Assembly (NCBI GenBank): GCA_001771735.1
Contig: MEUM01000168.1
Coordinates: 1-11,065 of the forward strand
Source of the DNA: Caldifarciminota bacterium RBG_13_43_14
GTDB lineage: Bacteria > Hydrothermota > Tepidihabitantia > SM23-42
Direction of reading: 5' to 3'
Length of the DNA: 11,065 nt
In this document: in pieces, positions 1-7,461 of the stretch
Layout of the letters: each line of letters opens with the position of its first letter
Position numbering within the stretch: position 1 is the first letter of the stretch
Program-made: the position numbers and the translations under genes
The notes under the pieces: model-generated
Told to the model about the DNA's origin: nothing
Databases searched by the model: none
Seen by the model: the letters and a program-made list of their open reading frames with translations, nothing else

Positions 1-168
1 GGTGTCAATTATTTTTCTATTATCGGTGAAAACGACCGAAAGCACGAGTCCTCGTTGCCCCATTACGCCGGCATTCTGACCGCTGGCGTCTTTCATCAAA
101 ATAAAATCAAACCTGAAGTTTGGAAAAGAAATTTTGAAGCTCGTGGAACGCGTTGATTCTCCGCTCAT
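1..168 (-). CDS. Possible partial gene, 5' end only, unknown function
   Basis: An ATG at 168-166 on the minus strand opens a frame of 56 codons that reaches the window edge without a stop. The product begins MSGESTRSTSFKISF and continues with alternating hydrophobic stretches (FRFDFILM, RGLVLSVVF) that suggest beta strands. I recognise no family. First-position purine content is about two thirds, as in real genes, but no Shine-Dalgarno sequence precedes the ATG. The opposite strand is also open (positions 1-156, ending in TGA), so the choice of strand is uncertain. If real, the gene is divergent from the korDABC operon and shares its upstream region. Confidence 0.3.
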   Translation of the reverse strand, partial: MSGESTRSTSFKISFPNFRFDFILMKDASGQNAGVMGQRGLVLSVVFTDNRKIIDT

Positions 169-185
169 AAATTTTTGACAATAAC

Positions 186-213
186 TTGACCGTCGAGCCC
201 ATCCGAATATAAT
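186..213 (+). promoter_or_regulatory. Sigma70-type promoter of the korDABC operon
   Basis: TTGACC at 186-191 and a perfect TATAAT at 208-213 are separated by 16 bp. Transcription would start near 220, about 3 nt before the ATG of korD at 223. No Shine-Dalgarno sequence lies between the -10 box and the ATG, so the predicted transcript is leaderless or nearly so. A TTGACA at 175-180 is too far from the -10 box (27 bp) to serve. Confidence 0.6.
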
Positions 214-222
214 ATCCTTATT

Positions 223-432
223 ATGCCTGTGACCGCAAAAAAATATACGATCAAGATCAACCGTGAATTGTGTAAGGGATGCCAGTTTTGTATGGCATTC
301 TGTCCGGAAAACGTGCTCGCGATGAAAAAAGCCAAAGCGGTAGTTATCAATCCAGAAAAATGCACCGGCTGTCAGCTTTGTGAACTATATTGCCCGGATT
401 TTGCAATCGAGGTCGAGAAAAAAAATGAATAG
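223..432 (+). CDS. korD: 2-oxoacid:ferredoxin oxidoreductase, delta (ferredoxin) subunit
   Basis: A 69-residue protein with two bacterial-type [4Fe-4S] motifs: Cys17, 20, 23 and 27, followed by Pro28, and Cys47, 50, 53 and 57, followed by Pro58. Proteins of this size and layout are the delta subunits of four-subunit 2-oxoacid:ferredoxin oxidoreductases. They pass electrons from the TPP- and cluster-bearing beta subunit to external ferredoxin in the cytoplasm. The gene opens the operon and its end overlaps korA by 8 nt. The ATG start has no Shine-Dalgarno sequence and lies about 10 bp after the -10 box, consistent with leaderless initiation. A GTG two codons downstream is an alternative start with the same problem. 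Family assignment is firm; substrate is inferred from the neighbours. Confidence 0.92.
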   Translation: MPVTAKKYTIKINRELCKGCQFCMAFCPENVLAMKKAKAVVINPEKCTGCQLCELYCPDFAIEVEKKNE

Positions 433-1549
433 AAATCAATTAAATATCCGCCTGATGAGCGGTAATGAAGCCTGCGCCGAAGCCGCCCTGATCGCTGGCA
501 TGCGCTTTTTTGCCGGTTATCCGATCACGCCATCGACCGAGATCGCTGAGATCCTGTCCCGGCGCCTGCCCAAGGTCAAAGGTGTGTTCATTCAAATGGA
601 AGATGAGATCGCATCAATGGCATCGGTGATCGGGGCCTCGCTTGCCGGAGTCAAATCAATGACCGCTACCAGTGGTCCCGGATTTTCTTTGATGCAGGAA
701 AATATCGGTTTTGCAATCATGGCTGAGATTCCATGTGTTGTTGTCAATGTCCAGCGTGGCGGACCGAGTACCGGATTGCCGACCAATCCGGCCCAGGGTG
801 ATGTCATGCAGGCTCGGTGGGGTACTCATGGCGATCACCCGGCAATAGTCGTGGCTCCAGGCACGGTTAATCAGGTTTTTGAATGGACGATCAAAGCTTT
901 CAATCTCTCGGAATATTACCGAATACCTGTGATCATGCTCCTTGATGAGATCGTAAGCCATATAAATGAAAAAGTGATACTACCGGACCCTTCGAGCCTG
1001 GCGATTATCAATCGCAAACATACGACCAAAATGCCGGGTGAATATATACCCTATCAAAATAACGCAAATATGGTCCCGGAATTCATTGAATTTGGTCTCG
1101 GCTATCATTATCATGTCACCGGCCTGAGTCATGATGAAAGCGGTTTTCCTACCAATACTCCGGGCATCGTGAACAAATTGATTAGGCGATTGAACGATAA
1201 GATCGAAAAACACCGGCATCAAATCATTAAGCTGAAAACCGAATTCGTCGATGATGCCGATACATTTATCATCGCCTATGGTTCGACCGCTCGTTCAGCA
1301 CATTTTGTTGCAAGAATGAACCGGGCAAAGGGAATAAAAATCGGTTTCATTCAACCGCTTGTGCTCTGGCCGTTTCCCGGAAAAGAAATCGCCGATATTG
1401 TTAAGAACGCCAAAAGTATCATTGTACCGGAAATGAATCTTGGCCAATTAAGCCATGAGATCGAGTGCGCCTGTGCAAGACCGGTGATCAGCGTCAACCG
1501 CGTTGATGGCAACATGATTACTCCGGAAGACATACTGGAAAGGTTATAG
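425..1549 (+). CDS. korA: 2-oxoglutarate-type ferredoxin oxidoreductase, alpha subunit
   Basis: A 374-residue alpha subunit of the PFOR/KOR family. The N-terminal pyrimidine-binding domain carries GYPITPSTE at residues 31-39, the segment RGGPSTGLPT from residue 111 and QGD at 124-126, all typical of KorA/VorA-type subunits. The C-terminal third is the transketolase-like domain II. No gamma or ferredoxin domain is fused; those are separate genes here. With KorB it forms the TPP active site that oxidatively decarboxylates a 2-oxoacid to acyl-CoA, or runs in reverse. I chose ATG 425, which overlaps the korD stop; an earlier in-frame ATG at 380 would lie deep inside korD and only add a non-conserved tail. 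The Shine-Dalgarno is weak (GAGG at 409-412, 12 nt away), so coupling to korD is likely. 2-oxoglutarate is the best guess; branched-chain 2-oxoacids are possible. Confidence 0.93.
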   Translation: MNRNQLNIRLMSGNEACAEAALIAGMRFFAGYPITPSTEIAEILSRRLPKVKGVFIQMEDEIASMASVIGASLAGVKSMTATSGPGFSLMQENIGFAIMAEIPCVVVNVQRGGPSTGLPTNPAQGDVMQARWGTHGDHPAIVVAPGTVNQVFEWTIKAFNLSEYYRIPVIMLLDEIVSHINEKVILPDPSSLAIINRKHTTKMPGEYIPYQNNANMVPEFIEFGLGYHYHVTGLSHDESGFPTNTPGIVNKLIRRLNDKIEKHRHQIIKLKTEFVDDADTFIIAYGSTARSAHFVARMNRAKGIKIGFIQPLVLWPFPGKEIADIVKNAKSIIVPEMNLGQLSHEIECACARPVISVNRVDGNMITPEDILERL

Positions 1550-1550
1550 C

Positions 1551-2375
1551 ATGTTCCCCTATTCAAAATATCTCCGTACTAACCGTTTGCCTCATATCTG
1601 GTGCACTGGATGCGGCTGCGGCATAATCCTAAAAGCAATGTTACGCGCGGTCGATCGCAGCGGTATCGATCGAAATACGCTGATCTTTGTCTCCGGTATC
1701 GGCTGTTCATCGCGTACTCCCGGTTATATTGATTTCGATACTTTACACACGACCCATGGAAGGGCGCTGGCTTTTGCTACTGGTATCAAACTCGCTAAAC
1801 CCGAAATGAAAGTCATTGTCCTGACCGGTGATGGCGATGCTTGTGCGATCGGCGGCAATCATTTTATCCATGCGGCACGCCGTAATCTCGATCTGACAGT
1901 TATCCTGTATAATAATCGCATTTACGGTATGACCGGCGGACAGCCCTCTCCGACCACTCCTTATGGCGAGAAAGGTACGACCGCACCTTACGGTAGTATT
2001 GAACCTTCTTTTGATGTTTGCCGGCTGGCGGCTGCCGCGGGCGCGGTTTTTGTGGCAAGAAGTACGTGTTATCATGCTACGCAGCTCGATAAATTGATAC
2101 TCAAGGCAATGAATATAAAGGGATTCAGCCTGGTCGAAATTCTATCACCATGCCCGACCTATTATGCCCATCTTAACCGGCTTGGCACAAGCCTTGATCT
2201 GCTTATGGGCTATAAGAGAAATAGCATCCCGGTCGAAAAAGCACGCCGCCTGGATCCTTCCGAATTAAAAGATAAGATAGTCACCGGCGTCATCTATAAA
2301 ACTGAAAGACCGGAGTATTTTGAAGAATATCATAAACTACAACAAGGAATTACCGAAAATGGGAGGTTAAGGTGA
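1551..2375 (+). CDS. korB: 2-oxoglutarate-type ferredoxin oxidoreductase, beta subunit (TPP-binding)
   Basis: A 274-residue beta subunit. The TPP/Mg motif starts at GDGD (93-96) and ends at the NN pair (121-122), followed by RIYGMTGGQ as usual in KorB. Cys18 and Cys21 (WCTGCGCG), Cys52 (GIGCSS) and Cys201 (SPCPTY) match the four cysteines that hold the single [4Fe-4S] cluster of this subunit type. It binds TPP and performs the decarboxylation half-reaction with KorA. The gene starts 1 nt after the korA stop with GGAAAGG at 1537-1543 as ribosome binding site, and its stop overlaps the korC start. All expected catalytic residues are present. The short length, without an extra C-terminal domain, fits the KOR rather than the large PFOR type. 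Confidence 0.94.
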   Translation: MFPYSKYLRTNRLPHIWCTGCGCGIILKAMLRAVDRSGIDRNTLIFVSGIGCSSRTPGYIDFDTLHTTHGRALAFATGIKLAKPEMKVIVLTGDGDACAIGGNHFIHAARRNLDLTVILYNNRIYGMTGGQPSPTTPYGEKGTTAPYGSIEPSFDVCRLAAAAGAVFVARSTCYHATQLDKLILKAMNIKGFSLVEILSPCPTYYAHLNRLGTSLDLLMGYKRNSIPVEKARRLDPSELKDKIVTGVIYKTERPEYFEEYHKLQQGITENGRLR

Positions 2376-2923
2376 GCTTCCGCTATGAAATTCGCCTGAG
2401 TGGTTCGGGCGGTCAGGGGCTGGTTCTGGCAGGTCAAATCCTGGCCGAAGCCGCCGCGATATACGACGGTAAGAACGCTACTCAAAGTCAATCATACGGG
2501 CCAGAGGCCAGAGGCGGTTCGAGCCGGTCTGAAGTAATAATATCCGATGAGGAGATCGATTATCCTAAAGCCGTGAGCATTGATCTATTGCTTTGCTTTA
2601 CTCAGGAGGCATGGAACAAGTACGGCAGAGACCTGAAACCCGGCGGTATACTGATTATTGATTCGGACTTTGTCACCGAACCAAAGGATCGACAAGGTGC
2701 AGTCTATGCCTTGCCGATTGCGGCAATGGCAGAAAAAGCGATCGGTCGATCATTGGTGGCTAATATCGTCGCCCTCGGTCTGATAACCGGTATCACCGGG
2801 ATAGTTACCAAAGAATCCATGGAAACTGCAATCCAGTCGCGCGTACCCAAAGGTACCGAAAAAATAAATCTCAAAGCTTTTGGTTGTGGATTTGATAAAG
2901 CGATCGAGCTTAAAACAAATTAG
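2372..2923 (+). CDS. korC: 2-oxoacid:ferredoxin oxidoreductase, gamma subunit
   Basis: A 183-residue gamma subunit. The nucleotide-binding-like loop GSGGQG is at residues 11-16, and the family signature QSYGPEARGG is at 40-49. The gene starts at GTG, sharing GTGA with the korB stop (4-nt overlap), with a good ribosome binding site GGGAGG at 2361-2366. It completes the korDABC set; the gamma domain is thought to help bind CoA and hold the complex together. The order delta-alpha-beta-gamma is common for KOR operons in anaerobes. No terminator is visible before the next gene, 18 nt away, so the transcript probably continues. Confidence 0.93.
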   Translation: MSFRYEIRLSGSGGQGLVLAGQILAEAAAIYDGKNATQSQSYGPEARGGSSRSEVIISDEEIDYPKAVSIDLLLCFTQEAWNKYGRDLKPGGILIIDSDFVTEPKDRQGAVYALPIAAMAEKAIGRSLVANIVALGLITGITGIVTKESMETAIQSRVPKGTEKINLKAFGCGFDKAIELKTN

Positions 2924-2941
2924 CTGACCCAACCGTATTAC

Positions 2942-5857
2942 ATGAAAAGATATATCGCCCGGATTAAGGAAATCACCCGTGAATTTGGCAACCATTATAA
3001 TAAACATCTTATGATGATCGAAAGGAACTTGCCGGATCTGATCAAGCGACTTGAAGAAACCAAGAACCGAGAGAATATCCATATCCTTCATCCTGCCTAT
3101 GATTTTGAGCAAGAGATCCGGACGGTCGCACGATCCGGCATTACGACCGAAGAAAAATTAAACCTGACCGGCACCTTTTTTGCCCTTCAGCTTCTCTACA
3201 TAAATCGTCAGGCGATCGATCTGCTGCAAATGGATTCACGAAAGGTCAGCGATGACCGGTCTACGGTTTACCGAAAATTCATGATCAACGCCGGTAATAA
3301 TTTCCGTCTTCCGACCCGATGTTATCTCGAAATCCTTTTTAATATATTTTCCAGAGATGAATCATACCCTCACTATGTTATCCTCGGTGTGGGCACAAAA
3401 TCCGATCAAGATGATATCGATATTGGAATAATAGATGACGGGGACGGTGATCGAAAGGCATTCAATCAATTGATCGCCCGGGTAAGCCAGGAATTCTTTA
3501 AATATGCTACTTCCTTTCATTTCCATTTATCCGAGCATATCGGCACGCAATATTATTCAGCATCGATCCCTGAATATAAAAAAGAACTGGAAAACAAGAT
3601 CGGTGATTATGTCATAATCAGCGAAATGCTCAGCGCGGCGGTCATAACCGGCGAACAACAATTGTACAATCAATTCCGCAAGGAAATAACCGCTCGATAT
3701 TTTTACCGACCGGGTGAGGATAATCGCTATCATGAAGGCTATTTACGCGGCATCATCGGCGAGATACAATCTCTGCTCGCCAAGCCGATGAATCAAACAT
3801 CGATACATCTCAAGGAAGACGGATTGCGCATCATTAAAAATACGATCGCCGCCCAGAAAACCATATACTGCATCGATGAGGTAAATGCATGGCAGATACT
3901 GGACCGTTTAAAATACTCCAATCCTCAGCGGCTCAAGGAATACTATCAGCTCGAACGTTCCCTGACCTTTTTTGAGATCTTCCGTTATCTTTATCAGCTG
4001 TTTTCTGCACAGCAGGAAGAGATACAGCTTGAACACACTGCCCTGCGCAACGTACGCCGGGTCTCAAAAGTGCTTGGCTATACCGATATCGGGATCACGA
4101 GCGCGGAGACTAATCTCCTCGTCCATTACTATGAACATGTACAAAATGCCAGGCAGACAACTCCTGTACTGATCAATGATATCAAAGAACATCTGAATAC
4201 GATCTCGAAATTCCGGTCCTTCATGATGCCTGAAGACCCGGGTAACATGACGCTTGAGTTTATTGAACAATTCCGGTTCTTTGTTGGTACTTCATTCTGG
4301 GATGACGTCCTCGATAACCTCCGTCAGGATGCAGTTTTGATAAAATTCATTAATGACTTCAAGTCACTGGCTGCCCGGCAGCGTGATCGTGTGATCAAAC
4401 TGTATTTTCAATGGTTTAAATATGATCTTTATTCATTTGTAAAATTACTGGGTATTCTTGGTAATAACCGGCAGAGTATTGAAATCTTCGAAGAATTGAA
4501 TGATTATCTTCTCGAACGGATCACTTCGATACCGGACATTGTTCGCAGCATCGCGCATCTATTCAATCGCTTCCCGACATTGATCAATAGTTATCTGGCA
4601 CTGAACAACGATGACAATCTCCATCTGTTCTCACATCTTATTGAAAACAAAAGATACGAAAGTGAGATCTCGGATCTGATCGGTGATCTTGATCATCTAA
4701 TTAACCTTCACCGGTCGAGCAGCTCATTTTTCAAGCACTTTTTTCTTCGCGTGCTCAACAAATACCCGGAATCGATAACCCTGCTCAAGAATGATGACGG
4801 TCTTGACAAATATGCGGATGGTCTTTATAGCGACATTGAATCAATGCCCTCGTTCGACGAAAAGAAAGAGAAACTAGGGGATTATTATGACCTGGAAATG
4901 CTTCGGGTCGGGATCAAAACTCTCAATGGTGCATCACCCGGCGTCAGCAATGTCGAGTTCACAAACTTCTCTGATAACTATATTCGTACCCTGTTCGATC
5001 TCTGCCGCCGCGAAGTCGATACCCAAACCCAGGGGCGCATTATCACTGAGGATCTGTTCGCGGTCTTCGCGGCTGGTGGTCACGGACGCGAACAGGGCTA
5101 TGATGATGACTTTGACATGATCGCCATACTAAACTCCGATAATCCGCAGATTTTAAAATATTGCAATCATATCGTCATTAAAATGAATCGTGAGATCGCA
5201 AAACGGGGGACAATTCCGCATCATCGTTTTGCCGATCATTTTGGGAGCTATGTAATAAACTTTAACCGCCTGGTCGATTTTCTCAAGCAGCCGCACCCGG
5301 ATCATTTTATCGAACAATCTTTGTTACTTGGCGCGCGTATGGTCGTTGGATCCCATCATATTGAAAAAGAGTTCAATGATCATATAATCCGGGCTCTGAT
5401 CTTCAGAAAAAATACTGAGTACATTAGCGCCATGATCGAAGAAATGCGAAAGCGACACGAACATTACAAAAATCCTGAACCAGCTGCCGGCATCAGCATC
5501 AAGGAAACCGCCGGTGGTTTACGTGACATTGAAATGCTGATGTTGATTTTCAAAGCCAGATTCCGGGTAAAAACACCGGTCAATCTGAAAGTCTTCCGGT
5601 CAGTACGAAAAGTGGAAAATGAATTGAAGGCGGACTTAAAAAAACTCACCCGGGCATTTGACTTTTTGAAACAGCTCCGCGACGTCTACCGGTTGACCAA
5701 TGGTGCATCGGACCTTATAATACCTGAGACCTTAGATAATACGACGCGAATAATGGGATATGAAAGCAAACAAGAACTATTCGAGACTTTCATCGAAACA
5801 ACTGCCGCCGTGACTAAGATCATCAACCGTTTTCTGCACAATCTTAAAGGAAGGTAA
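2942..5857 (+). CDS. GlnE-like protein with two nucleotidyltransferase modules
   Basis: A 971-residue cytoplasmic protein with two nucleotidyltransferase-like modules joined by a long, mostly helical middle. Module 1 has GVGTKSDQDDIDI at residues 149-161, with Asp158/Asp160 as possible metal ligands. Module 2 has GGHGREQGYDDDFDM at 712-726 (Asp723/Asp725) and KETAGGLRDIE at 854-864, which resembles the KEG-GGxRDIE element of GlnE and GlnD. Overall length and the spacing of the two Asp pairs are close to glutamine synthetase adenylyltransferase/adenylyl-removing enzyme (GlnE, about 950 residues). There is no HD or ACT domain, which argues against GlnD. In module 1 the equivalent element is KEDGLRIIK (291-299), lacking the RD-x-E acids, so that module may have lost or changed its activity. 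No glutamine synthetase gene is in view, so the substrate is unproven. The gene starts 18 nt after korC without a visible Shine-Dalgarno. Confidence 0.72.
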   Translation: MKRYIARIKEITREFGNHYNKHLMMIERNLPDLIKRLEETKNRENIHILHPAYDFEQEIRTVARSGITTEEKLNLTGTFFALQLLYINRQAIDLLQMDSRKVSDDRSTVYRKFMINAGNNFRLPTRCYLEILFNIFSRDESYPHYVILGVGTKSDQDDIDIGIIDDGDGDRKAFNQLIARVSQEFFKYATSFHFHLSEHIGTQYYSASIPEYKKELENKIGDYVIISEMLSAAVITGEQQLYNQFRKEITARYFYRPGEDNRYHEGYLRGIIGEIQSLLAKPMNQTSIHLKEDGLRIIKNTIAAQKTIYCIDEVNAWQILDRLKYSNPQRLKEYYQLERSLTFFEIFRYLYQLFSAQQEEIQLEHTALRNVRRVSKVLGYTDIGITSAETNLLVHYYEHVQNARQTTPVLINDIKEHLNTISKFRSFMMPEDPGNMTLEFIEQFRFFVGTSFWDDVLDNLRQDAVLIKFINDFKSLAARQRDRVIKLYFQWFKYDLYSFVKLLGILGNNRQSIEIFEELNDYLLERITSIPDIVRSIAHLFNRFPTLINSYLALNNDDNLHLFSHLIENKRYESEISDLIGDLDHLINLHRSSSSFFKHFFLRVLNKYPESITLLKNDDGLDKYADGLYSDIESMPSFDEKKEKLGDYYDLEMLRVGIKTLNGASPGVSNVEFTNFSDNYIRTLFDLCRREVDTQTQGRIITEDLFAVFAAGGHGREQGYDDDFDMIAILNSDNPQILKYCNHIVIKMNREIAKRGTIPHHRFADHFGSYVINFNRLVDFLKQPHPDHFIEQSLLLGARMVVGSHHIEKEFNDHIIRALIFRKNTEYISAMIEEMRKRHEHYKNPEPAAGISIKETAGGLRDIEMLMLIFKARFRVKTPVNLKVFRSVRKVENELKADLKKLTRAFDFLKQLRDVYRLTNGASDLIIPETLDNTTRIMGYESKQELFETFIETTAAVTKIINRFLHNLKGR

Positions 5858-6237
5858 TGAAAGAAATTGACCAGCTGAAAAAAATGCTCGAGACCGATGA
5901 CCGTTATACAATTGAGGCTTATCTTTTCATATTTGAGGCGTTGACTTATACGCGCAAGCGGCTAAAACGTGAAACCCACGTTACCGGCAATGAACTTTTA
6001 AATGGTATCGTTGAGCTTGCCCACAAGAATTATGGGTTAATGGCAAAAACCGTTTTTGAACACTGGGGGGTGACAAAAACAATCGACTTTGGACATATTG
6101 TATTCAACCTCGTCAATGCAAAATTGCTGAGTAAAACCGAAGAAGATCGTCTTAATGATTTTAGAGACGTTTTCGATTTTGATGAGGCCCTGGTCAGGAG
6201 TTACGAGATCAAATTTCGTAACTCAAAGAAAAACTGA
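5857..6237 (+). CDS. Minf_1886-family protein, function unknown
   Basis: A 126-residue protein of the Minf_1886 family, recognised by its pattern: an N-terminal DDRYTIEAYLFIFEAL, then VTGNELLNGI, FEHWGV, DFGHIVFNLV and LLSKTEEDR, ending with a FDFDEALV segment. The family is small, cytoplasmic and found mostly in Planctomycetes, Verrucomicrobia and related or candidate phyla; no biochemical role is established to my knowledge. The sequence is rich in charged residues and predicted to be helical, without membrane segments or cysteine clusters. Its ATG shares one base with the TAA of the GlnE-like gene and is preceded by AAAGGAAGG (5846-5854), so the two are translated together. It is the last gene of the plus-strand operon. 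Confidence 0.8.
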   Translation: MKEIDQLKKMLETDDRYTIEAYLFIFEALTYTRKRLKRETHVTGNELLNGIVELAHKNYGLMAKTVFEHWGVTKTIDFGHIVFNLVNAKLLSKTEEDRLNDFRDVFDFDEALVRSYEIKFRNSKKN

Positions 6238-6259
6238 TCACATTTTAACATTTTTTATC

Positions 6260-6288
6260 AAAAAGACAGCTCTTGCGTTTGGCTGTTT
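6260..6288 (-). terminator. Weak intrinsic terminator of the minus-strand operon
   Basis: Positions 6264-6270 pair with 6282-6288 (seven pairs including one G-U, 11-nt loop). On the minus strand the stem is followed by CTTTTTGAT. The hairpin overlaps the UPF0280 stop codon and lies in the 49-bp gap between the two convergent operons. The stem is short and AT-rich at its base, so the call is tentative. I see no better terminator for the plus-strand operon in the gap. Confidence 0.4.
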
Positions 6289-7021
6289 ATATACCAACGA
6301 TCTCAAATTTTTTTCCCCAGGCGGCGATCCGATCACCCTGAACAATAATGACACCGCTTATGTCTTCGATAGTCTTGGCAAACTCGATCGCAGCGTTAAA
6401 ATCATCGCGCGAGTTGACCTGGTTGCCGATCGCGGTCGCAGCGGCATCGGCCAGAATACAATCATTGGCAATAATCGTGACCGCATCGGCTTTACCAAAA
6501 CTTAAAGAATGCCCGACTGTGCCCGAAGAAGTGCATACGCCGACGCCGCCGGATGCATCAACCTTTAGTGCCAGATGCATTGATAATGGAGAATTTCCTG
6601 CATAGAGCGCGATCATGACCGGTTCATGGCTGCTCGCAAATATATCACCACCGTTCTCAATAATCAAAGTGTGACCGAAATGCATTAATTCGCAGGCGAG
6701 CGCATGATTTACCGCACCAGCTACCGCCGCCATCGGGCCGACTCCGGTTTTCAGGGCAGCCTGTGCCATTTCTTGGGCTATATCCGGTGCATCACCGAGC
6801 ACTGATACAGGAACCAGGCTGCGACCAAATTCTGAATGCCTTATTATATACGCTTCAAGCTCTTTCCGTACTCTAATCAGAATATTATAAGCCAAAGAAC
6901 TTAAATTGGTCTCAGATCGGATGCAAAGATCGCTTTCCTGGTATCGAACAAAGAATTGCTCAAGTTTCGATTCAGCACATTGATTGCGGTACCAGCGCGG
7001 TTCGTAAATTGTGGTCTTCAT
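6287..7021 (-). CDS. UPF0280 / COG2122 ApbE-like protein, homocysteine synthesis set
   Basis: A 244-residue protein of UPF0280 (COG2122), distantly related to the ApbE flavin transferase fold. Recognisable segments are VGPMAAVAGA at 94-103, ENGGDIF at 122-128, CTSSGTVGHSLSFGKADA at 163-180 and DAAATAIGN at 192-200. No signal peptide or lipobox is present, unlike ApbE itself, so it should act in the cytoplasm. In methanogens a COG2122 protein is genetically linked to homocysteine formation together with DUF39 and NIL-ferredoxin partners; its exact reaction is not known to me. Here it is the last gene of a three-gene operon with exactly those partners. Only 3 nt separate it from the ferredoxin stop, and no Shine-Dalgarno is seen, so translational coupling is likely. 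Confidence 0.87.
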   Translation of the reverse strand: MKTTIYEPRWYRNQCAESKLEQFFVRYQESDLCIRSETNLSSLAYNILIRVRKELEAYIIRHSEFGRSLVPVSVLGDAPDIAQEMAQAALKTGVGPMAAVAGAVNHALACELMHFGHTLIIENGGDIFASSHEPVMIALYAGNSPLSMHLALKVDASGGVGVCTSSGTVGHSLSFGKADAVTIIANDCILADAAATAIGNQVNSRDDFNAAIEFAKTIEDISGVIIVQGDRIAAWGKKFEIVGI

Positions 7022-7024
7022 CGG

Positions 7025-7447
7025 CTATTTAATGTCAAATGAAATTTCGATCGCATTATATGGACAGACCTTTAAACACTCTTCACAGCCGATACATCTT
7101 GCCATTTCCAGAGTAACGTACATCTCCGGGCTTTTAACATAAAATGCATTGGTCGGACATACGGCTGAACATACTCCGCAGTGAACGCATTTATTTTCAT
7201 TCCGGACAATATCCTGGCTCAACAACTCGGTCTTCACACCCAGTTTATGCAAATAATCAAAACCTTTTTTCAAGCTGGTATTTGTGCCGCTTAATTCAAG
7301 GACCAATAAACCTTCTTTATCGTCCGCCGAAAAACGCGCCTTGAGAATATTGAACATAATATTGTATTTTTTGACCAACTCATACACCACGGGCTTTTCG
7401 GTCAAAGATGGTGGATAACGTAATACGACTTTTTGCGATACACTCAT
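7025..7447 (-). CDS. NIL-domain ferredoxin, 2x[4Fe-4S], homocysteine synthesis
   Basis: A 140-residue protein. Residues 1 to about 78 form a NIL domain, the small alpha/beta domain also found at the C-terminus of methionine transporter ATPases. Residues 87-128 hold two [4Fe-4S] motifs: Cys87, 90, 93 and 97, and Cys118, 121, 124 and 128, each closed by Cys-Pro. In methanogens such a protein is the redox partner of the DUF39 protein in homocysteine formation, presumably supplying electrons for reductive sulfur transfer. I chose ATG 7447, preceded by GAGAGGG, rather than an in-frame TTG at 7465 that overlaps the DUF39 stop. The gap to DUF39 is 14 nt. The shared operon and the SAM-I riboswitch upstream support the role. 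Confidence 0.9.
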   Translation of the reverse strand: MSVSQKVVLRYPPSLTEKPVVYELVKKYNIMFNILKARFSADDKEGLLVLELSGTNTSLKKGFDYLHKLGVKTELLSQDIVRNENKCVHCGVCSAVCPTNAFYVKSPEMYVTLEMARCIGCEECLKVCPYNAIEISFDIK

Positions 7448-7461
7448 TTTCCCTCTCTTTA

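Noticed and set aside
1..156. Plus-strand open frame ending in TGA at 154-156 (C-terminus ...FEARGTR) as the 3' end of an upstream gene.
   Set aside because: Overlaps the minus-strand reading; I saw no family pattern and slightly weaker first-position purine bias. Not excluded, only less favoured.
175..180. TTGACA at 175-180 as the -35 box of the korDABC promoter.
   Set aside because: The only TATAAT is 27 bp downstream, and no -10-like box lies at 16-18 bp.
380..424. Upstream ATG at 380 as the korA start.
   Set aside because: It lies inside korD in another frame and adds a basic, non-conserved 15 residues; ATG 425 gives the usual KorA N-terminus (LMSGNEACAEAAL).
2942..5857. GlnD (PII uridylyltransferase).
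   Set aside because: No HD domain or ACT domains; two nucleotidyltransferase modules spaced as in GlnE.
6155..6605. Plus-strand open frames across the 3' end of the Minf_1886 gene and antisense to UPF0280.
   Set aside because: Shadows of two well-recognised genes; no ribosome binding site and no family pattern.
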